Shown: positions 11,205 to 21,755, counted from the stretch's first letter. The stretch: 64,000 nucleotides of DNA from Euprymna scolopes (GCA_024364805.1 CM044496.1:2456445-2520444), one strand, 5' to 3'. Notes: generated from the sequence alone by a model not told the origin. Translations and numbers: made by a program.

Positions 11205-12225
11205 AAAAAGAAGATTGGTTTCTTGCTCATTTTGATTAAAAGAGTTTGAAAGTTCCTTGAGTCATTCCAATGTAAATTTCTTCCTTCTTGGAGCTTAAAC
11301 TGGATATGACTTTGGCTTCATACACTAAAGATCTCATTGTGCAACCTCCTCTTAGGGAGAAAACTTCCCTTCTACATGAGAAGCAGGATTTAAGGGGATT
11401 GATGGGAGTTGTGGGTTTTGAGGCTGGTATGAATTCTGCAGAGGAATAGCAAGAATAATTTGTTTTGATCATGTTTCTATTGAATAATTTATGAAGCTTA
11501 TTAGATGATAGTTATCTATTGATTGGAGGAATTGTTTACCTATGTTATATTTAAGAGTGAGGGAATGGGGGGGCCAAATAATGTTTCTATTTCTATTATG
11601 TCTGTGTTGTTTGGTGGGTTTATGGTATAGTCTAGTGGAGTTGTTAATTAGGTCATGCTTTATAGGTGCGTCTGTAAAGTCCACTTAATAGTGAGGTTGA
11701 TATCAATGGTGATCTTGAATTTTAATTTTTTTAGGAATGATGTTGGTTGCTTTCTTATTCCATTGAATTCTTGACCATTGTTGTTGCAGAAGAGACATAG
11801 TCCAGCATCCTGGTAAAACCTGAACTCTTGGTTAGGGAACTTAGTTTGTAGGAAATATAAGATCAAATTGCACACATTTGCATTGTTGTAGGCTCTCGTC
11901 AGCACATTGAAGTCATCTTCAGAGTTGGATTTTCAAACCCATTTCTTATTGTTTCTGAATTTTTGAGATGAGGATTGATAATATGTTCTACTGTTCTCAT
12001 CTTGAGTGTTATTATATACAACGTTTCAGTTGATGCAACCTCTGACCTACTTCACCTGTATCTGCACGGAATGTCTTATTATTAAAAAAGAGGAGAATTT
12101 TGCTGATTTCCATGAAGTTTTTAGCAAAATTTAAGGTTTTGTTGAGAATCTCTCTGTTGATGAAGGAATAGAAATCTGTAATGTCGAATTGTGTGAATCG
12201 ATATTATTCTTAAAGAACTAGCATG
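11205..12225 (-). mobile_element. Penelope-like element fossil (reverse transcriptase part and GIY-YIG part)
   Basis: On the minus strand, the region around 12170-12210 has the reverse transcriptase core phrase QFDITDFYSFINREIL; 11810-11905 has NANVCNLILYFLQTKFPNQ and a QDAGLCLF motif; 11280-11370 has CTMRSLVYEAKV and EEIYIGMTQGTFK, typical of the GIY-YIG endonuclease of these elements. The copy is broken in several places and old. A short module (11945-12077) is inserted in it, the 5S SINE abuts its 3' side, and mariner copy 2 lies on its 5' side. Confidence 0.8.
11945..12077 (-). mobile_element. Short 'GAAGAAGG module' inserted in the Penelope-like fossil
   Basis: The minus strand reads GGTGAAGTAGGTCAGAGG, TTGCATCAACTGAAACGTTG and then ACTCAAGATGAGAACAGTAG. 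This is the same module seen at 25622-25725, twice in the palindrome 32725-33208, and at 61803-61870. It is flanked by TCTTATTGTT and TCTTATTATT, a likely target duplication. Confidence 0.65.
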
Positions 12226-12830
12226 GAAACCCAGCGTTGTCTCGGTGGACATGAAGTTTGGTTTGAACACAGCTGCTATACTAAGTATATTGAGCAACCC
12301 CCAGAAAAGAACAGAAAAATTTTTGACAGCCCGTATGCTGAAACCCTCCCCCTAAAAAAATAAATGAATCAAAACAACTTTTTTTTCAATCAAAATAGTA
12401 GCAGATGACCGTAAAAAAAAAAAAAAAAATAACTGAAACGTGAAAGAGGAAAAGGGAAAAAACTAATCTGCTAGCAGTCACAGCCATGACAACTTATGAC
12501 ATCGTGACCCTCCAAAATAACGTTTTTTAAACATACATTCAGTTTGATATGCATGTGACTTGCAAAAATCTCAATGCAAAATGTAACCAAACCTTACAAG
12601 AAATGGTCCAGTTGATCACCACATAATCTTTTTTTTTTAATTTTAAAATATTATTCATCCAAAGGATTGGTCTTTCAGATGGTACCTGTTTTGACTAGGT
12701 TTGATGCTGCTGATAAAAGTTTGAGCGAGACATACAAACGTACATTTACACACACACATGGGTGAAATTTATATTATAGATGGCTTTGAACCAGTCAATT
12801 CTCATTTAGGAGTTGATCCAAAGTTTTATA
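12226..12830. other. Sequence between the Penelope-like fossil and mariner copy 2
   Basis: No homology recognised. It has an A-run (12413-12430) and a short CACACA stretch. Confidence 0.45.
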
Positions 12831-13771
12831 CAGAGTGGAAAAATAAAATTGTTGCCCTAGAAAAGACAACTTGATTCCATTTCTGTTTGATGAAAATTGG
12901 TTTTCTTTTTTTGTTGCAGACCATCTACTAGTTGGCCAGTTGTGTACAAATCCCAAGACTGATAGGAGCCTCCTATCATATCTAAAAGTGACACAATATT
13001 CAACGACCAAGATTGGAGATGCACCACTGTACAACTCATGCGTTCTACTGATCCAAGTTATGACAACAGGACCATTGCCAGCACTCTCAAAATGCAAATC
13101 TGGACAGTTCAATGCTTGAGGGCCCTCACTTGAAACCATATCAAAGACCATAACCGTGACCGGCCATAGTTATGATCTTTGGTGTGGGTTCAGGTGAGGG
13201 CCACAATAAACAGTGAGGGCCACATCATGCCACCTCACATCTTCAAAGTCGGCTTGAAAGTCAACACCAAAGTGTATCTGGATGTGCTGAAGAGTGTGAT
13301 GATCCTCTGGTGCAATCGGGTGGCCACTGGTAGATCCTGAGTGTGGCAGCAAGATATTGCACTGGCCCACAAGTCTAAAGAGACCCAGGCACGGTTTCAT
13401 AAGGAATGCTATGACTTTGTACCCTTCTCTCATTGCCCCCACCTCCTTCCCTGACCTGAACCTACTGGACTACTTCATTTGGCCATACATTGAGAACATC
13501 ACCAATATGACTTCCCACAACACCAAAGCTAGGCTGATTGCTGCCATCCGTCGAGTATTCAGCTAGCTTTTTCCAGCGCTTGTGGAAAAGGCATGCTTCC
13601 AGTTTCGGGCTTGTATTAAAGACAGTGATTGAGGCTGAAGGCGGCTACATTGAATAGATGTTAGCTTTACTGCATAATCATGTCACTTGAATTGATTTTT
13701 TAAAATAAAAGTTTGAAAATAAAGCTGTAGTGTTGTTTTTATTAGTGTGACAAATTTATTGTTCCAGCCTG
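12831..13771 (+). mobile_element. Mariner-type element, internally deleted (copy 2)
   Basis: It is flanked by TA (12829-12830 and 13772-13773). The 5' end is CAGAGTGGAAAAATAAAATT, and the 3' end is the matching inverted repeat at about 13745-13771. In order: degraded helix-turn-helix region (about 12985-13115), catalytic segment MPPHIFKVGLKVNTKVYLD (from 13229), then LNLLDYFIWPYIENITNMTS (from 13459) and the C-terminal EAEGGYIE (13631-13656). It has the same missing middle as copies 1 and 3, plus a partial local duplication near 13150-13220. Confidence 0.87.
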
Positions 13772-13869
13772 TATATGTGTGTTTTTTTAATGTGTCTATT
13801 TTTCTAATTATATACACACTAGGTTAACCTATTTCGTTTGTGGCTAGATTTATGTGCCTACATGGGTGT

Positions 13870-14200
13870 CTACTTCTAAAATGAGGTTTGTGAACTCTCA
13901 AGGCGAGGAAGTCCTCTTTTGTGCCAATTGGTTGGCTCTGTAGTCAATCATAAGTCTTGCTACTAGATTCATTACTTCTTCATTGATATCTGATGCTGAC
14001 TGATATTTGTTAGTGATGTTATTTATTGCTAGTTGTCCGTGTTTGTTTTTTTTGTTTTGCTTAATTTTACAAATGTTTTTGGTCTTATCTGATTTAAGGT
14101 TTTTGTAAGCCAAAGAATAGGTTTCTTTTGTGTCATGTGAAACGTATCTTGGGGAAATTATATCCATCAAGTCTCTTTCAAAAGAGTTCATTTTTTAACT
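13870..14200 (-). mobile_element. Possible N-terminal part of a Penelope-like element fossil
   Basis: The minus frame 14191-13898 reads MNSFERDLMDIISPRYVSHD and then KNLKSDKTKNICKI, reminiscent of the region upstream of the reverse transcriptase in Penelope-like proteins. It lies on the far side of mariner copy 2 from the 11205-12225 fossil and on the same strand. The match is weak and from memory. Confidence 0.35.
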
Positions 14201-14258
14201 TTATAGAGAGGAGGTTGTTTGTGTTATTCATGTCTTCTCTGTTAGTAGTGGTGAGCCA

Positions 14259-14260
<2 letters not shown>

Positions 14261-14316
<56 letters not shown>
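14261..14316. repeat. (TC)n-(TA)n compound microsatellite
   Basis: About eleven TC units followed by about sixteen TA units. Confidence 0.95.
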
Positions 14317-14317
<1 letters not shown>

Positions 14318-14639
14318 CACAATTTTAGACATGGGTTAATTCTCTCACACTATAGAAAACACCACCTATAATAATTAATACATGTAATCAGTCAATAAAT
14401 TACATAACAAAAACACACTCATTTCATTTCAGTTACACATCCATATTTAAATTATATCGTACATATTTGTTCAAAACAGAATATGAACTGCATCATATCT
14501 TTTTAAATATATTAACGGCTATATGACGTTATAAAAAAAAAAAAACCCTTACTCTCTTTCACAATACTATGTCCCTTCCCCCTTTTTGAATTTACAGACA
14601 TGGCATAAAATTCTTGGGCACTGCAATATTCCAGGCCTG
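14317..14639. other. Intron sequence without recognised features
   Basis: AT-rich, A-run near 14532-14544. Confidence 0.45.
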
Positions 14640-15255
14640 TGATGGTTGATGGCAGTTCAGTTAAGGAGAGCTTCAAGCTGGACATAGTAAAGCAAGTTGT
14701 AGCTCGAAAGAGATCGAAAAGTAAATTGATCAACTGACAGACGAGCACAGTCCTGACAGTAAATGTAAATGTGAACCTTAGCGTCCAGAGTCGATGATGT
14801 CACACACACATCCAGAGTACAATTAATATTTGCAAAAAGTGTCGGAGTTTGTATGTTCTTTTGTTTTATATTTGTGTGAGCCATGAGAGATAACGACAAC
14901 ACAGTCAGAATGAGAAGAGAAGACAAAAGAAAAGACTGCGGAAACGATGCTAGGGTTGGTGGCAGCAGTTGTCAATCAGGAAGTATGTGTGGTCCACAGG
15001 AATATTGTTGCCACATTTGGGGTGGAGCTACTTTCTTCCCTTGACAGGGTATAAAACTGGCTTCGAAATCTAGTGAGCGATCTCCTTTCTTTCTCCCTAC
15101 TACTCGTTTCTAACAGAAGAGCTGTTACGAGTTTATTTCTGCTCTATCACCATTTTTATGGCAGGTGCTCGACTGAGCTTCTATGTCTCCCTCTGCAAAA
15201 CATGCGTGACAAATACTCATCTAGCTACAACAAATATCAACAAAGAATATTTTAG
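14640..15255 (+). repeat. Tandem duplication unit 1, ending in a LINE-A fragment
   Basis: It shares with 15300-16035 the order AAGTTGTAGCTC..GAAAGTAAATTGATCAAC, a TTTTGTTTTATATTTGTG block, CAGAATGAGAAGA..AAGAAAAGACTGCGG, and then LINE-A coding sequence. The LINE-A part (about 14999-15255) encodes NIVATFGVELLSSLDRV-like and LPLQNMRDKYSSSYN, from the C-terminal domain downstream of the reverse transcriptase. Confidence 0.6.
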
Positions 15256-15299
15256 ACTTGTTTTAGAAGTGACAGTTTTATGACTGTTCACAATAGTTG

Positions 15300-16035
15300 A
15301 CGACAGTTATGAGTTGAGGACACATCCAGTTTGGGATTGTTGGAAGTCCCTCGAGAAAGTTTGGAGAATTACAGTTAAGCACAAGTTGCAGCTCAGAGCA
15401 GATGGGGAAATTAATTGGACTCAACATTGAGATTTTCCAGAATGTTTCTGAGTGCGTGTTTTCATTTGGGTTGTTTTATCTTTTTTATATATTTGTGAGA
15501 CAGTGGATTCTTGGCAATCGCCAATGCATGAGATGACAACTAGTCCAGAATGAGAAGAAAAAGAAATCACAGCATGCAACGTTAAGGACAGTGGCATTGC
15601 TGGGTGGGGGACAATATGGCATCACAAGGATACGAACCTTCAACTATTGCTAAAATCAGTTTCTGTACAAAACAGCTTTTGTATTTCAACATTGTAACAC
15701 AAAAAGGAAGGGGAAAAAAGGTAAGAAAGCAAAGTGACTCAGTACCATACAACAACAGTCGTCAAGGATTCTCCTACAATTGTCTGTCTGTGTTCTCCCC
15801 GCAGCCTACTTTTATGCAATCAATTTTTATGGAAGGTACTCGACTGAGCTTCTATTTAGATCTCCCTCTGCAAAACATGCATGACAAATACTCATCTAGC
15901 AGCAACTGTCAACAATTTTACTTACTCTTTATCTGTGCCTAAAACTAAACAAATATTTCATAAGCAAAGTTTCTTTCCTAGAACTGTCCGTCTGTGGAAC
16001 TGTGGAGCTGCTTCCCAGTTGACTATAACATGTTG
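15300..16035 (+). repeat. Tandem duplication unit 2, ending in a LINE-A fragment
   Basis: Second copy of the unit above (CACAAGTTGCAGCTC at about 15380, CAGAATGAGAAGAAAAAG at about 15546). The LINE-A portion 15815-16035 reads DLPLQNMHDKYSSSS and then the KQSFFPRTVRLWNCGA-like block (15960-16010). Confidence 0.6.
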
Positions 16036-16175
16036 TTTTCAAGTTTATTATTTATAATTTTAAAATTTGAAATAATTTATATTTAATTAATTTTCTTTTC
16101 TAAAATATAAATTCTTTAACTCATGAAGACAATGATTTTTGTTCTACTAAACACATTTTCTTTTTTGTTTTATAG

Positions 16176-16255
16176 TTTATTTATTCTGCAATTCCTAAAA
16201 CCAATGGAGTGGCTGCTTTATCTTGCATCTTCTATTCTTGGATTTGGTGCTGCAA
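16176..16255 (+). CDS. MFSD11: MFSD11-like, exon (helix 3 and loop)
   Basis: Acceptor TTTTATAG ends at 16175 and donor GTAAGA starts at 16256. In phase with the 2412 exon (CT + T) it reads LLFILQFLKPMEWLLYLASS and then ILGFGAA. This matches the human SMYIAVFIQPFPWSFYTAS and the small-residue helix after it. Intron phase 2 before, phase 1 after. The preceding intron of about 13.7 kb is the longest in the window and is filled with mobile elements. Confidence 0.9.
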
Positions 16256-16390
16256 GTAAGATTTTTTTTGTTTCTTTTGAATATATTTTTAGAATTGGTT
16301 CTACTTTCTTTTTTTTTTTTCTTTTTTTTTTTCAGAAATGGGGGTCATTTTCAAATGAGAATTTTCTTTTAGTGGAAGTCTGATTTTTTT

Positions 16391-16790
16391 TTTTTATCCA
16401 GAAAAAAGTAGATTAAGGCTTAGCCTCTTATAGATGTGGTTAAATCTGCTTTAAAAAAATAACAACAAAATATGTAAATAATGCTGATTTCTGCTAAATC
16501 ACTAAAACCATACCTTATTTTTTGTTGATATTGGGCTGGATTTTATTTCTTTCTCTCTATTTCTGTACTTTTTCACTTTCTTTTCCTCTATCTGTCTTGC
16601 CATGCCTTCCTTTTCTCTCATTTAACAGTTCTCTCTGAAAACTGAAAATGTAAGTTTTGCAATGAATACTATTACTTCAAATAATTTATGAAGAGTTTAG
16701 GGAAGTTAAATGTCTTCTGTTTAATCAAAAATCACTTCCTGTCCCCTTCCTCTAATATCTTAATTTTTACTTAGTTAAAACTGATTGGAG
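16391..16790. other. Intron sequence without recognised features
   Basis: T-rich and CT-rich, with nothing supported. Confidence 0.5.
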
Positions 16791-16821
<31 letters not shown>

Positions 16822-16866
16822 GGGAGTCACTTCTTATCAAAGTCTGGAAGCTACTTGAGGATAAGT
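16791..16866 (-). mobile_element. LINE-A tail fragment
   Basis: A T-run (16791-16817, the poly-A on the other strand) is followed by ACAAGGGAGTCACTTCTTAT, CAAAGTCTGGAAGCTACTTG and AGGATAAG, the reverse complement of the LINE-A 3' terminus. Confidence 0.75.
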
Positions 16867-17293
16867 TGTTTCAGAAAAACATGAGGTGGATGGGAGGTTG
16901 TAGCCCTCTAGGTTGAGCAATTGAAATCTTGATTTCAGATTTCTTTGTTATTCCCTACTTGCATCCCTAGTTTTAAAATTGTTTTCTTTTGGCTCATGAG
17001 GATCATTTTTTTTCTAGCTATTATTAAACCCTCTGTAAATTCATTTTCTTCAGGAAAAAAATTCAAAAACATGCCTCACATTCACATGTCAAACATTTGA
17101 ATTATAACTACCAGACCATCACATGCATAACATCATCAAATAAAAGTTTTAAAAGAACGACCCAATCTCTGACAACTTTTCTGTCTGCATCTTCCAGCAG
17201 GTTACATCAGCATTTGGAAAATACTGAAGCAAAGTCTGCCAGATGATTAATTCAAAATGTCCATTCATCTCACTTTATGTTTTATTTTTACAG
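16867..17293. other. Intron sequence without recognised features
   Basis: Intron 3' portion leading to the acceptor at 17293. Confidence 0.5.
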
Positions 17294-17390
17294 TAATTTG
17301 GACAGGTCAGGGGACTTTCCTTACCCAGAATTCTAACTCTCAGACAATGGCAAGAAACAGCGGAATCTTTTGGGCTCTTTTACAGTTCAG
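17294..17390 (+). CDS. MFSD11: MFSD11-like, exon with the NSGIFWALLQ signature
   Basis: Acceptor TTTTACAG ends at 17293, donor GTAAAG starts at 17391. It reads IIWTGQGTFLTQNSNSQT and then MARNSGIFWALLQ. The RNSGIFWALLQ block is identical to the human protein as I recall it and is one of the best conserved parts of UNC93-like proteins; WTGQG corresponds to human WTAQG. Phase 1 in, phase 2 out. The last 32 nt of this exon recur as a decayed copy at 19172-19203 in the next intron. Confidence 0.96.
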
Positions 17391-17771
17391 GTAAAGCATA
17401 CACCAGCCAACACAGATGGTTTAACAACATATATTGTTGATTATTTTTTTTTTAATGTATTTTTTTTTCTCTTGCTTTTGAACAATATTTCAATCAATTA
17501 AGTTTTAAAGATCCCTGAAATTATGCAATTGACTTTTGCACACCCTAAGCAAACGGATCATAAACGCGAGTTGTTTGTTTTCCATAAGAATATTTTAAGA
17601 AAAATGTCGATACTAAATATTTATTTTTTCGGTGCATTTTTTTGTTTTTTACAAAATGTTTTAATAAACAAACAAATCATTGTCCTTATTTGTCAAAACC
17701 TAAGATTCTATTTTTTGGGGTTGTGTACATTTTAAATGTCCTAAATTGTCGGTTTATTATTCATTTGTTTA
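17391..17771. other. Intron sequence without recognised features
   Basis: AT-rich; the first part resembles 19204-19265, as expected from the local exon duplication. Confidence 0.45.
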
Positions 17772-18036
17772 TAGTAGCTTCCTTCAGTCTTGACAGACTA
17801 TGGCTACCCATTATAAGGATGGCTGCGTGTGGAATTTTTGTGGCAAGAGTTGGTGTTGTTTAAATACCAGTAGCAAGTGGAAGCTCAGAATGACTTGAAA
17901 CAATGCTGAGATAAGCAAAGAGCACATACAGCACCTAGAATTCTCAAATAGTCACCCATCTGATACTAGTCAGGTTCAATATTGCTTAACTTCGGTGATC
18001 TGATGAGAACCGGCATGCCAACGTGATTATGCCGTA
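17772..18036 (-). mobile_element. SINE with 5S rRNA-derived head (copy 2)
   Basis: On the minus strand 18036-17927 follows 5S rRNA: TACGGCATAATCACGTTGGC, box A AAGTTAAGCAATATTGAACC, box C GATGGGTGACTATTTG and 3' end TAGGTGCTGTA. The body that follows (TGTGCTCTTTGCTTATCTCA, ..CTTCCACTTGC.., ..CAGCCATCCTTATAATGGGT..) matches that of copy 1. Head and body are thus inherited together. Confidence 0.85.
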
Positions 18037-19050
18037 CAATAATCATTTGTTTAGAGCATGCACAGTTCAACCGAAAAAAAAAAACTGGTTTAAACTGGAA
18101 GTCATCTCTTTCAATTTTCTTATATTCTGGGGTCCTTGAAACCTAATTGATCCCAATAATATTTATATCAGTTAATAGCATTTGATTTTGCTCAACTTAA
18201 ACAAAGTAGCATCCTTTTTTTATCGCATGATTGTGAGGGATTATGATCATTCTCGAGAATAAAAATGGAGAAAGTGTAAACATGTGCAATGCAGCATATT
18301 TTCCTAGTGCATGAAAATGGCGGATGTTGCTTGGCGAAGGGAAGAGGTGGGGGCAATGAGAACTGAAAATAGTTCTGGCCAGAGTCAGACCACTCAAGAG
18401 ATATTCTCTTTGAAGAAAAAATAAATGCTGTATTTAATGGGAAAGTAACGCTGGAAAATCTCTATGAATAAAGGCAGTCCTAGATCTTATCTTCAGTGTA
18501 TGTTTCTTCTGGGTAGCTGAACAATGACCACTAACAAAAAGCCAGAATCAGTCAGGCATGAGAAAGGTGGTCAGGCAGTGTGCTTCTCTTCGCTAAAGGA
18601 CTCTGTAATAGGTCTTTTGTGTTTGGTCTGATCGCTAGAGGACTCTGTAATAGGTTTTTTGTGTTTTGGTATGATCAGGCAGGGGTCTTCCTTTCAACCA
18701 AGTAGACAGGTATATTTTATAAACTTACAAAAATAATAAACATCTATTATTTTTTTTTTACAAGCCAGACTTCTGGTTTTGCTTGGTGTAAAGACTTCAT
18801 TGCAAGACTGACTGGTGGATTGACGGACTACTTTAGTCCGGTACAGCATGTAGGACAATCATGACAGTGTAGTGAGCACCCAACTATGAAATCTGTTTTA
18901 TTATCTGTTTTTGAATAGTGACTTCTCTTTATGTGGCTTCTTTGTGGATATCTTCATTTTGCTAATGACTTAGCAATATTAGGTGTTAATTATTGTAGGA
19001 TATGCCTAAATATTAAACTGAAGAAAAAGTATGTCCAATTATCTCTTATT
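18037..19050. other. Intron sequence; one short direct repeat
   Basis: At about 18595-18680 a unit of about 45 bp (GGACTCTGTAATAGGT.TTTT then TGTGTTT..GGT.TGATC) occurs twice. No gene or named element is seen in the rest. Confidence 0.45.
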
Positions 19051-19054
19051 TCTT

Positions 19055-19120
19055 TTGTTTTCTGGAACAAATACATTGAAGACATTACCAAGGCTGCTGC
19101 AAAGAAGATGCAAGAAACAA
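19055..19120 (+). mobile_element. LINE-B scrap
   Basis: WNKYIEDITKAAAKKMQ corresponds to the WN.YI.SIAKAAAKKVGSLY block of LINE-B (30897-30960, 20716-20775). Confidence 0.6.
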
Positions 19121-19171
19121 AAAGTGTGTCCAATCTAATAAGTACTTTACTGCCAACCAAGCTTAAAAATT

Positions 19172-19203
19172 AGCAGAATCTTTTGGGCTCTTTTACAGTT
19201 TGT
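19172..19203 (+). pseudogene. Fragment of the MFSD11 exon 17294-17390, duplicated in the intron
   Basis: About 32 nt repeat the 3' end of the exon (encoding GIFWALLQ) with two or three mismatches. The flank continues to resemble the intron after that exon (ATACACC, then a T-rich run ending near 19265). The donor GT context is altered and the 5' two thirds of the exon are absent; the sequence just upstream belongs to a LINE fragment. It is a local duplication scrap, not a usable exon. Confidence 0.7.
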
Positions 19204-19299
19204 ATAAAAATAATACACCCAAAGATGTTTCAAAAACCTTATCATATAATTGTCCATTCTTTTTTTTATTTACTCATGAATGACCAAGATTAAAAGTCA

Positions 19300-19976
19300 T
19301 CTCTATATAAATAAAATGAACTCATTTTTTCCCGTCGGATTTTGACCTTAATAGGATTAAAAATCAAGATATTTCATGCAAATATAATATGCACAAATGG
19401 CAGAACAATATCTGAGGTGTGTTATAGGCTTATTATTTCTCAAATTCCTCGATAATCTTAGATTTCTATACTTTTTCTGCTGAGAAGTCACGGCCAAAAT
19501 CGGTTAAGATCAATGGAAGTGGTAAAATATTTTCTCTCTAATAAATTCCTCCTCCCCCTGCCACCACTTAACACCGTTTGGGGATCGTTCACAAGGAACA
19601 GTTGAGAAGAGAACACCGGTTTGGCTTCGTAGTTCTTTCATGTGAAGTTATTTAAAATCACTAAACTAAGCTGCAGTGCTCTGTGGCGTAGTGGTTAGCG
19701 TGCTGGACAATTCACATTATATTTTCACGTTCGCGCCGACCTACACTAGTCGTTTTTTTTTTTTTTTCTAAACAACTGGAATGGACTTTTCTTGGTGGCC
19801 GAACTGTTAACGTTGCAGATGTTTTTTTTTTTTGTTTTTTTTCACACTTTATTTTCCTACTTTTACTCATGACTCCGGGTTTGATCCTTCCTACTTACCT
19901 ACCATAACATTTTTTAAAACTCCCCCCCCCCCGTCCCGGAAACAAACACTCGGGCAACGCCGGGTACCCCCGCTAG
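19300..19976 (+). mobile_element. Non-autonomous Helitron
   Basis: The 5' end TCTCTATATAAATAAAATGA follows an A (19299). The 3' end is CTAG (19973-19976) followed by T (19977), so the insertion is between A and T. A hairpin ACTCGG-GCAACG-CCGGGT (19948-19965) sits 7 bp before CTAG, as Helitron 3' ends require. No Rep/helicase coding is present. In the middle (about 19680-19710) GTGGCGTAGTGGTTAGCG looks like a tRNA box A. Confidence 0.85.
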
Positions 19977-20039
19977 TTCAAGAATAAAAGTTAATGAGCT
20001 TGATAGATCGATAGTAGAATGATGATGAATATTATTGAT

Positions 20040-20115
20040 ATTGATTGACCTATTTGGCACAATGGTAAGAGTGTTTGTTCATGGGCAGGGGGACAAAGGT
20101 TCAATCCTTGGTCGG
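20040..20115 (+). mobile_element. tRNA-derived SINE head
   Basis: TTGGCACAATGGTAAGAGTG fits a tRNA box A and GGTTCAATCCT (about 20099) a box B, 35-40 bp apart. No tRNA cloverleaf is kept, so it reads as a SINE remnant. Confidence 0.55.
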
Positions 20116-20149
20116 ATCATACTAAAGACTTGAAAAATCCTAACTGTAA

Positions 20150-21266
20150 TCTCTGAACATATATACCATGCACTGGATAAAGCAGGGGAATGTAGGGTCC
20201 TAGATATATCTAAAGCTTTTAACAGGTATGGCATGAGGGTTTTCTTAGGAAAATCAGATCATATGGTATTACTTAACGAATACTTAACATAATTAAATCC
20301 TTCTTAAATAACAGAATAGTCCAGGTTGTCCTCGATCGATGTACGTCAAAACAATATGATATAAATGTGGGTGTACATTAGGGGTAGATCCTTGGATCTT
20401 TTTTATTCCTGATATTCATAAATGAAATGATCTCCTTGATAAAATAGTCTCTGAGATGGGTATATTTGCTGATGACATCACACTCTATGGCAGGCACGAG
20501 GGGGAAATGAATGAACACATATCTATAACAATAGCGAAAACCCTAGAGGAAGATCTTCAGTCTGTAGTAGAATGGGGACAAAAATGGATGGTAACATTCA
20601 ATGCTGCCAAAACAATTACAAGAAAAACTTCTCAACCACTAATAGCTATGACTAATGATACATTACCTGAAAGTACTTCATACAAATTCCTTGGCTTAAT
20701 GTTCACAGGGAACATGAGTTGGAACAGACCCATCAAGAGCATTGCCATGCTGCTGCAAAGAAGGTGGGTTCTTTCTACCATGCTAGAANNNNNNNNNNNN
20801 NNNNNNNNNNNNNNNNNNNNNNNNNNNNNNNNNNNNNNNNNNNNNNNNNCACTCCTAGACAGGGTTCAAAAGAGAGTCACCAACCTAATGTCCCAATCTT
20901 TCAGCTAGGCTTCAACCTCTCTCCAATCGACGAAATGTTGCTTCTGTTTTACAAGTATTTTAATAGTATATGCTCCGACGTCTACAAGCCCTTGTACCCC
21001 CTCGACGTAAATACCCTCGACAAACCTGACAAGCAGCAAAATCCCACCCCTGCACAGTAGAAATCCTCAAATGCCAGAAAGCCTTCTACTCTAACAGTTT
21101 CTTCCCCAGCACTGCTAGACTTTGGAATTACCTTCTGGATTCCCGCTTCCCCGACTGTACTGACATGCAGAAGTTCAAGTGTAATGTAAACAGACATCTT
21201 GCTGCTCAACTCCCTACATACCTTGTTTGGGGTGAAAATGCAATAAAAAATATAAATAAAAATAAA
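20150..21266 (+). mobile_element. LINE-B copy, 5'-truncated, containing a sequencing gap
   Basis: Reverse transcriptase traces in order: LDISKAFNRYGM (about 20198), an FADDITLYG box (about 20465-20490), WGQKWMVTFNAAKT (20571-20612), YKFLGLMFTGNMSWNRPI (20678-20735), then after the gap SLLDRVQKRVTNL (20850-20890), and RRNVAS.LQVF-like and TARLWNYLLDSR-like blocks. The 3' terminus is CTTGTTTGGGGTGAAAATGC followed by an A-rich AATAAA tail. Several stops and frameshifts make it a dead copy. Confidence 0.8.
20789..20849. other. Assembly gap (61 N)
   Basis: Sixty-one unknown bases inside LINE-B. By comparison with 30960-31080 about 100 bp would be expected, so the run length may not be the real gap size. 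Confidence 0.98.
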
Positions 21267-21269
21267 TGA

Positions 21270-21600
21270 TGCTTAATGCCTCCTTGCTATACTTTCTGCA
21301 TTATAAAAGAAAGGATCAAGGGTAAGTAAAGCAATCCTGGGAATGAAGTGGCGTCCTGTCCTGTGTGGCAGTTAATGAAAAGAGAGCCTTTTGATCGCCC
21401 TCGACCATAGTCGACTACTTAGTTTTATGAATCTTATGAAAGGATTGAAAATAATGAAAGGAATAAAATTTGATGACTTATGGGGACGATTTTTAATGTC
21501 GGGAAAAATCCAACTCCCAAAAAAGGGGCACTCTAAATTGGAACAAAGATAAAAATCGCCTCAGTCAAGGAGGATTTCTCTTTCACTAAACCTTTTTGTC
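21270..21600. other. Intron sequence without recognised features
   Basis: Nothing named. It contains TTTTGATCGCCCTCGACCAT with no supported role. Confidence 0.4.
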
Positions 21601-21755
21601 GAATTCAGGAATGCATTATTTAATCTACAGGGGTAGCTGAAGTCCTAAGTAATTCGCAATTGTATTTTTTGTATTGCCTTCACTCAGGATTGAACCTTCA
21701 AACTCCAGGAGAGTGAAATACTTTATCCACTGTACAAGAGATCCTTTCTAGTATG
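21600..21755 (-). mobile_element. tRNA-derived SINE with a scrap of the foldback element
   Basis: The minus strand has ACAGTGGATAAAGTATTTCA (box A-like) and AGGTTCAATCCTGAG (box B). To its left, GGGGTAGCTGAAGTCCTAAG and TAATTCGCAATTG match the loop side of the palindrome at 32940-32995. Confidence 0.5.

Noticed and set aside
11945-12077. Firm hammerhead ribozyme call for the short module
   Set aside because: The conserved core words are present, but stem II is imperfect and no cleavage triplet could be placed; kept only as a hypothesis in the findings.
12871-13119. Frames on both strands at this position
   Set aside because: Shadows within mariner copy 2.
20045-20115. tRNA gene (also at 19680, 31955, 34178, 47760, 50600, 60700)
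   Set aside because: Only boxes A and B are recognisable; the acceptor and anticodon stems do not fold, and each lies in or at the head of a repeat.
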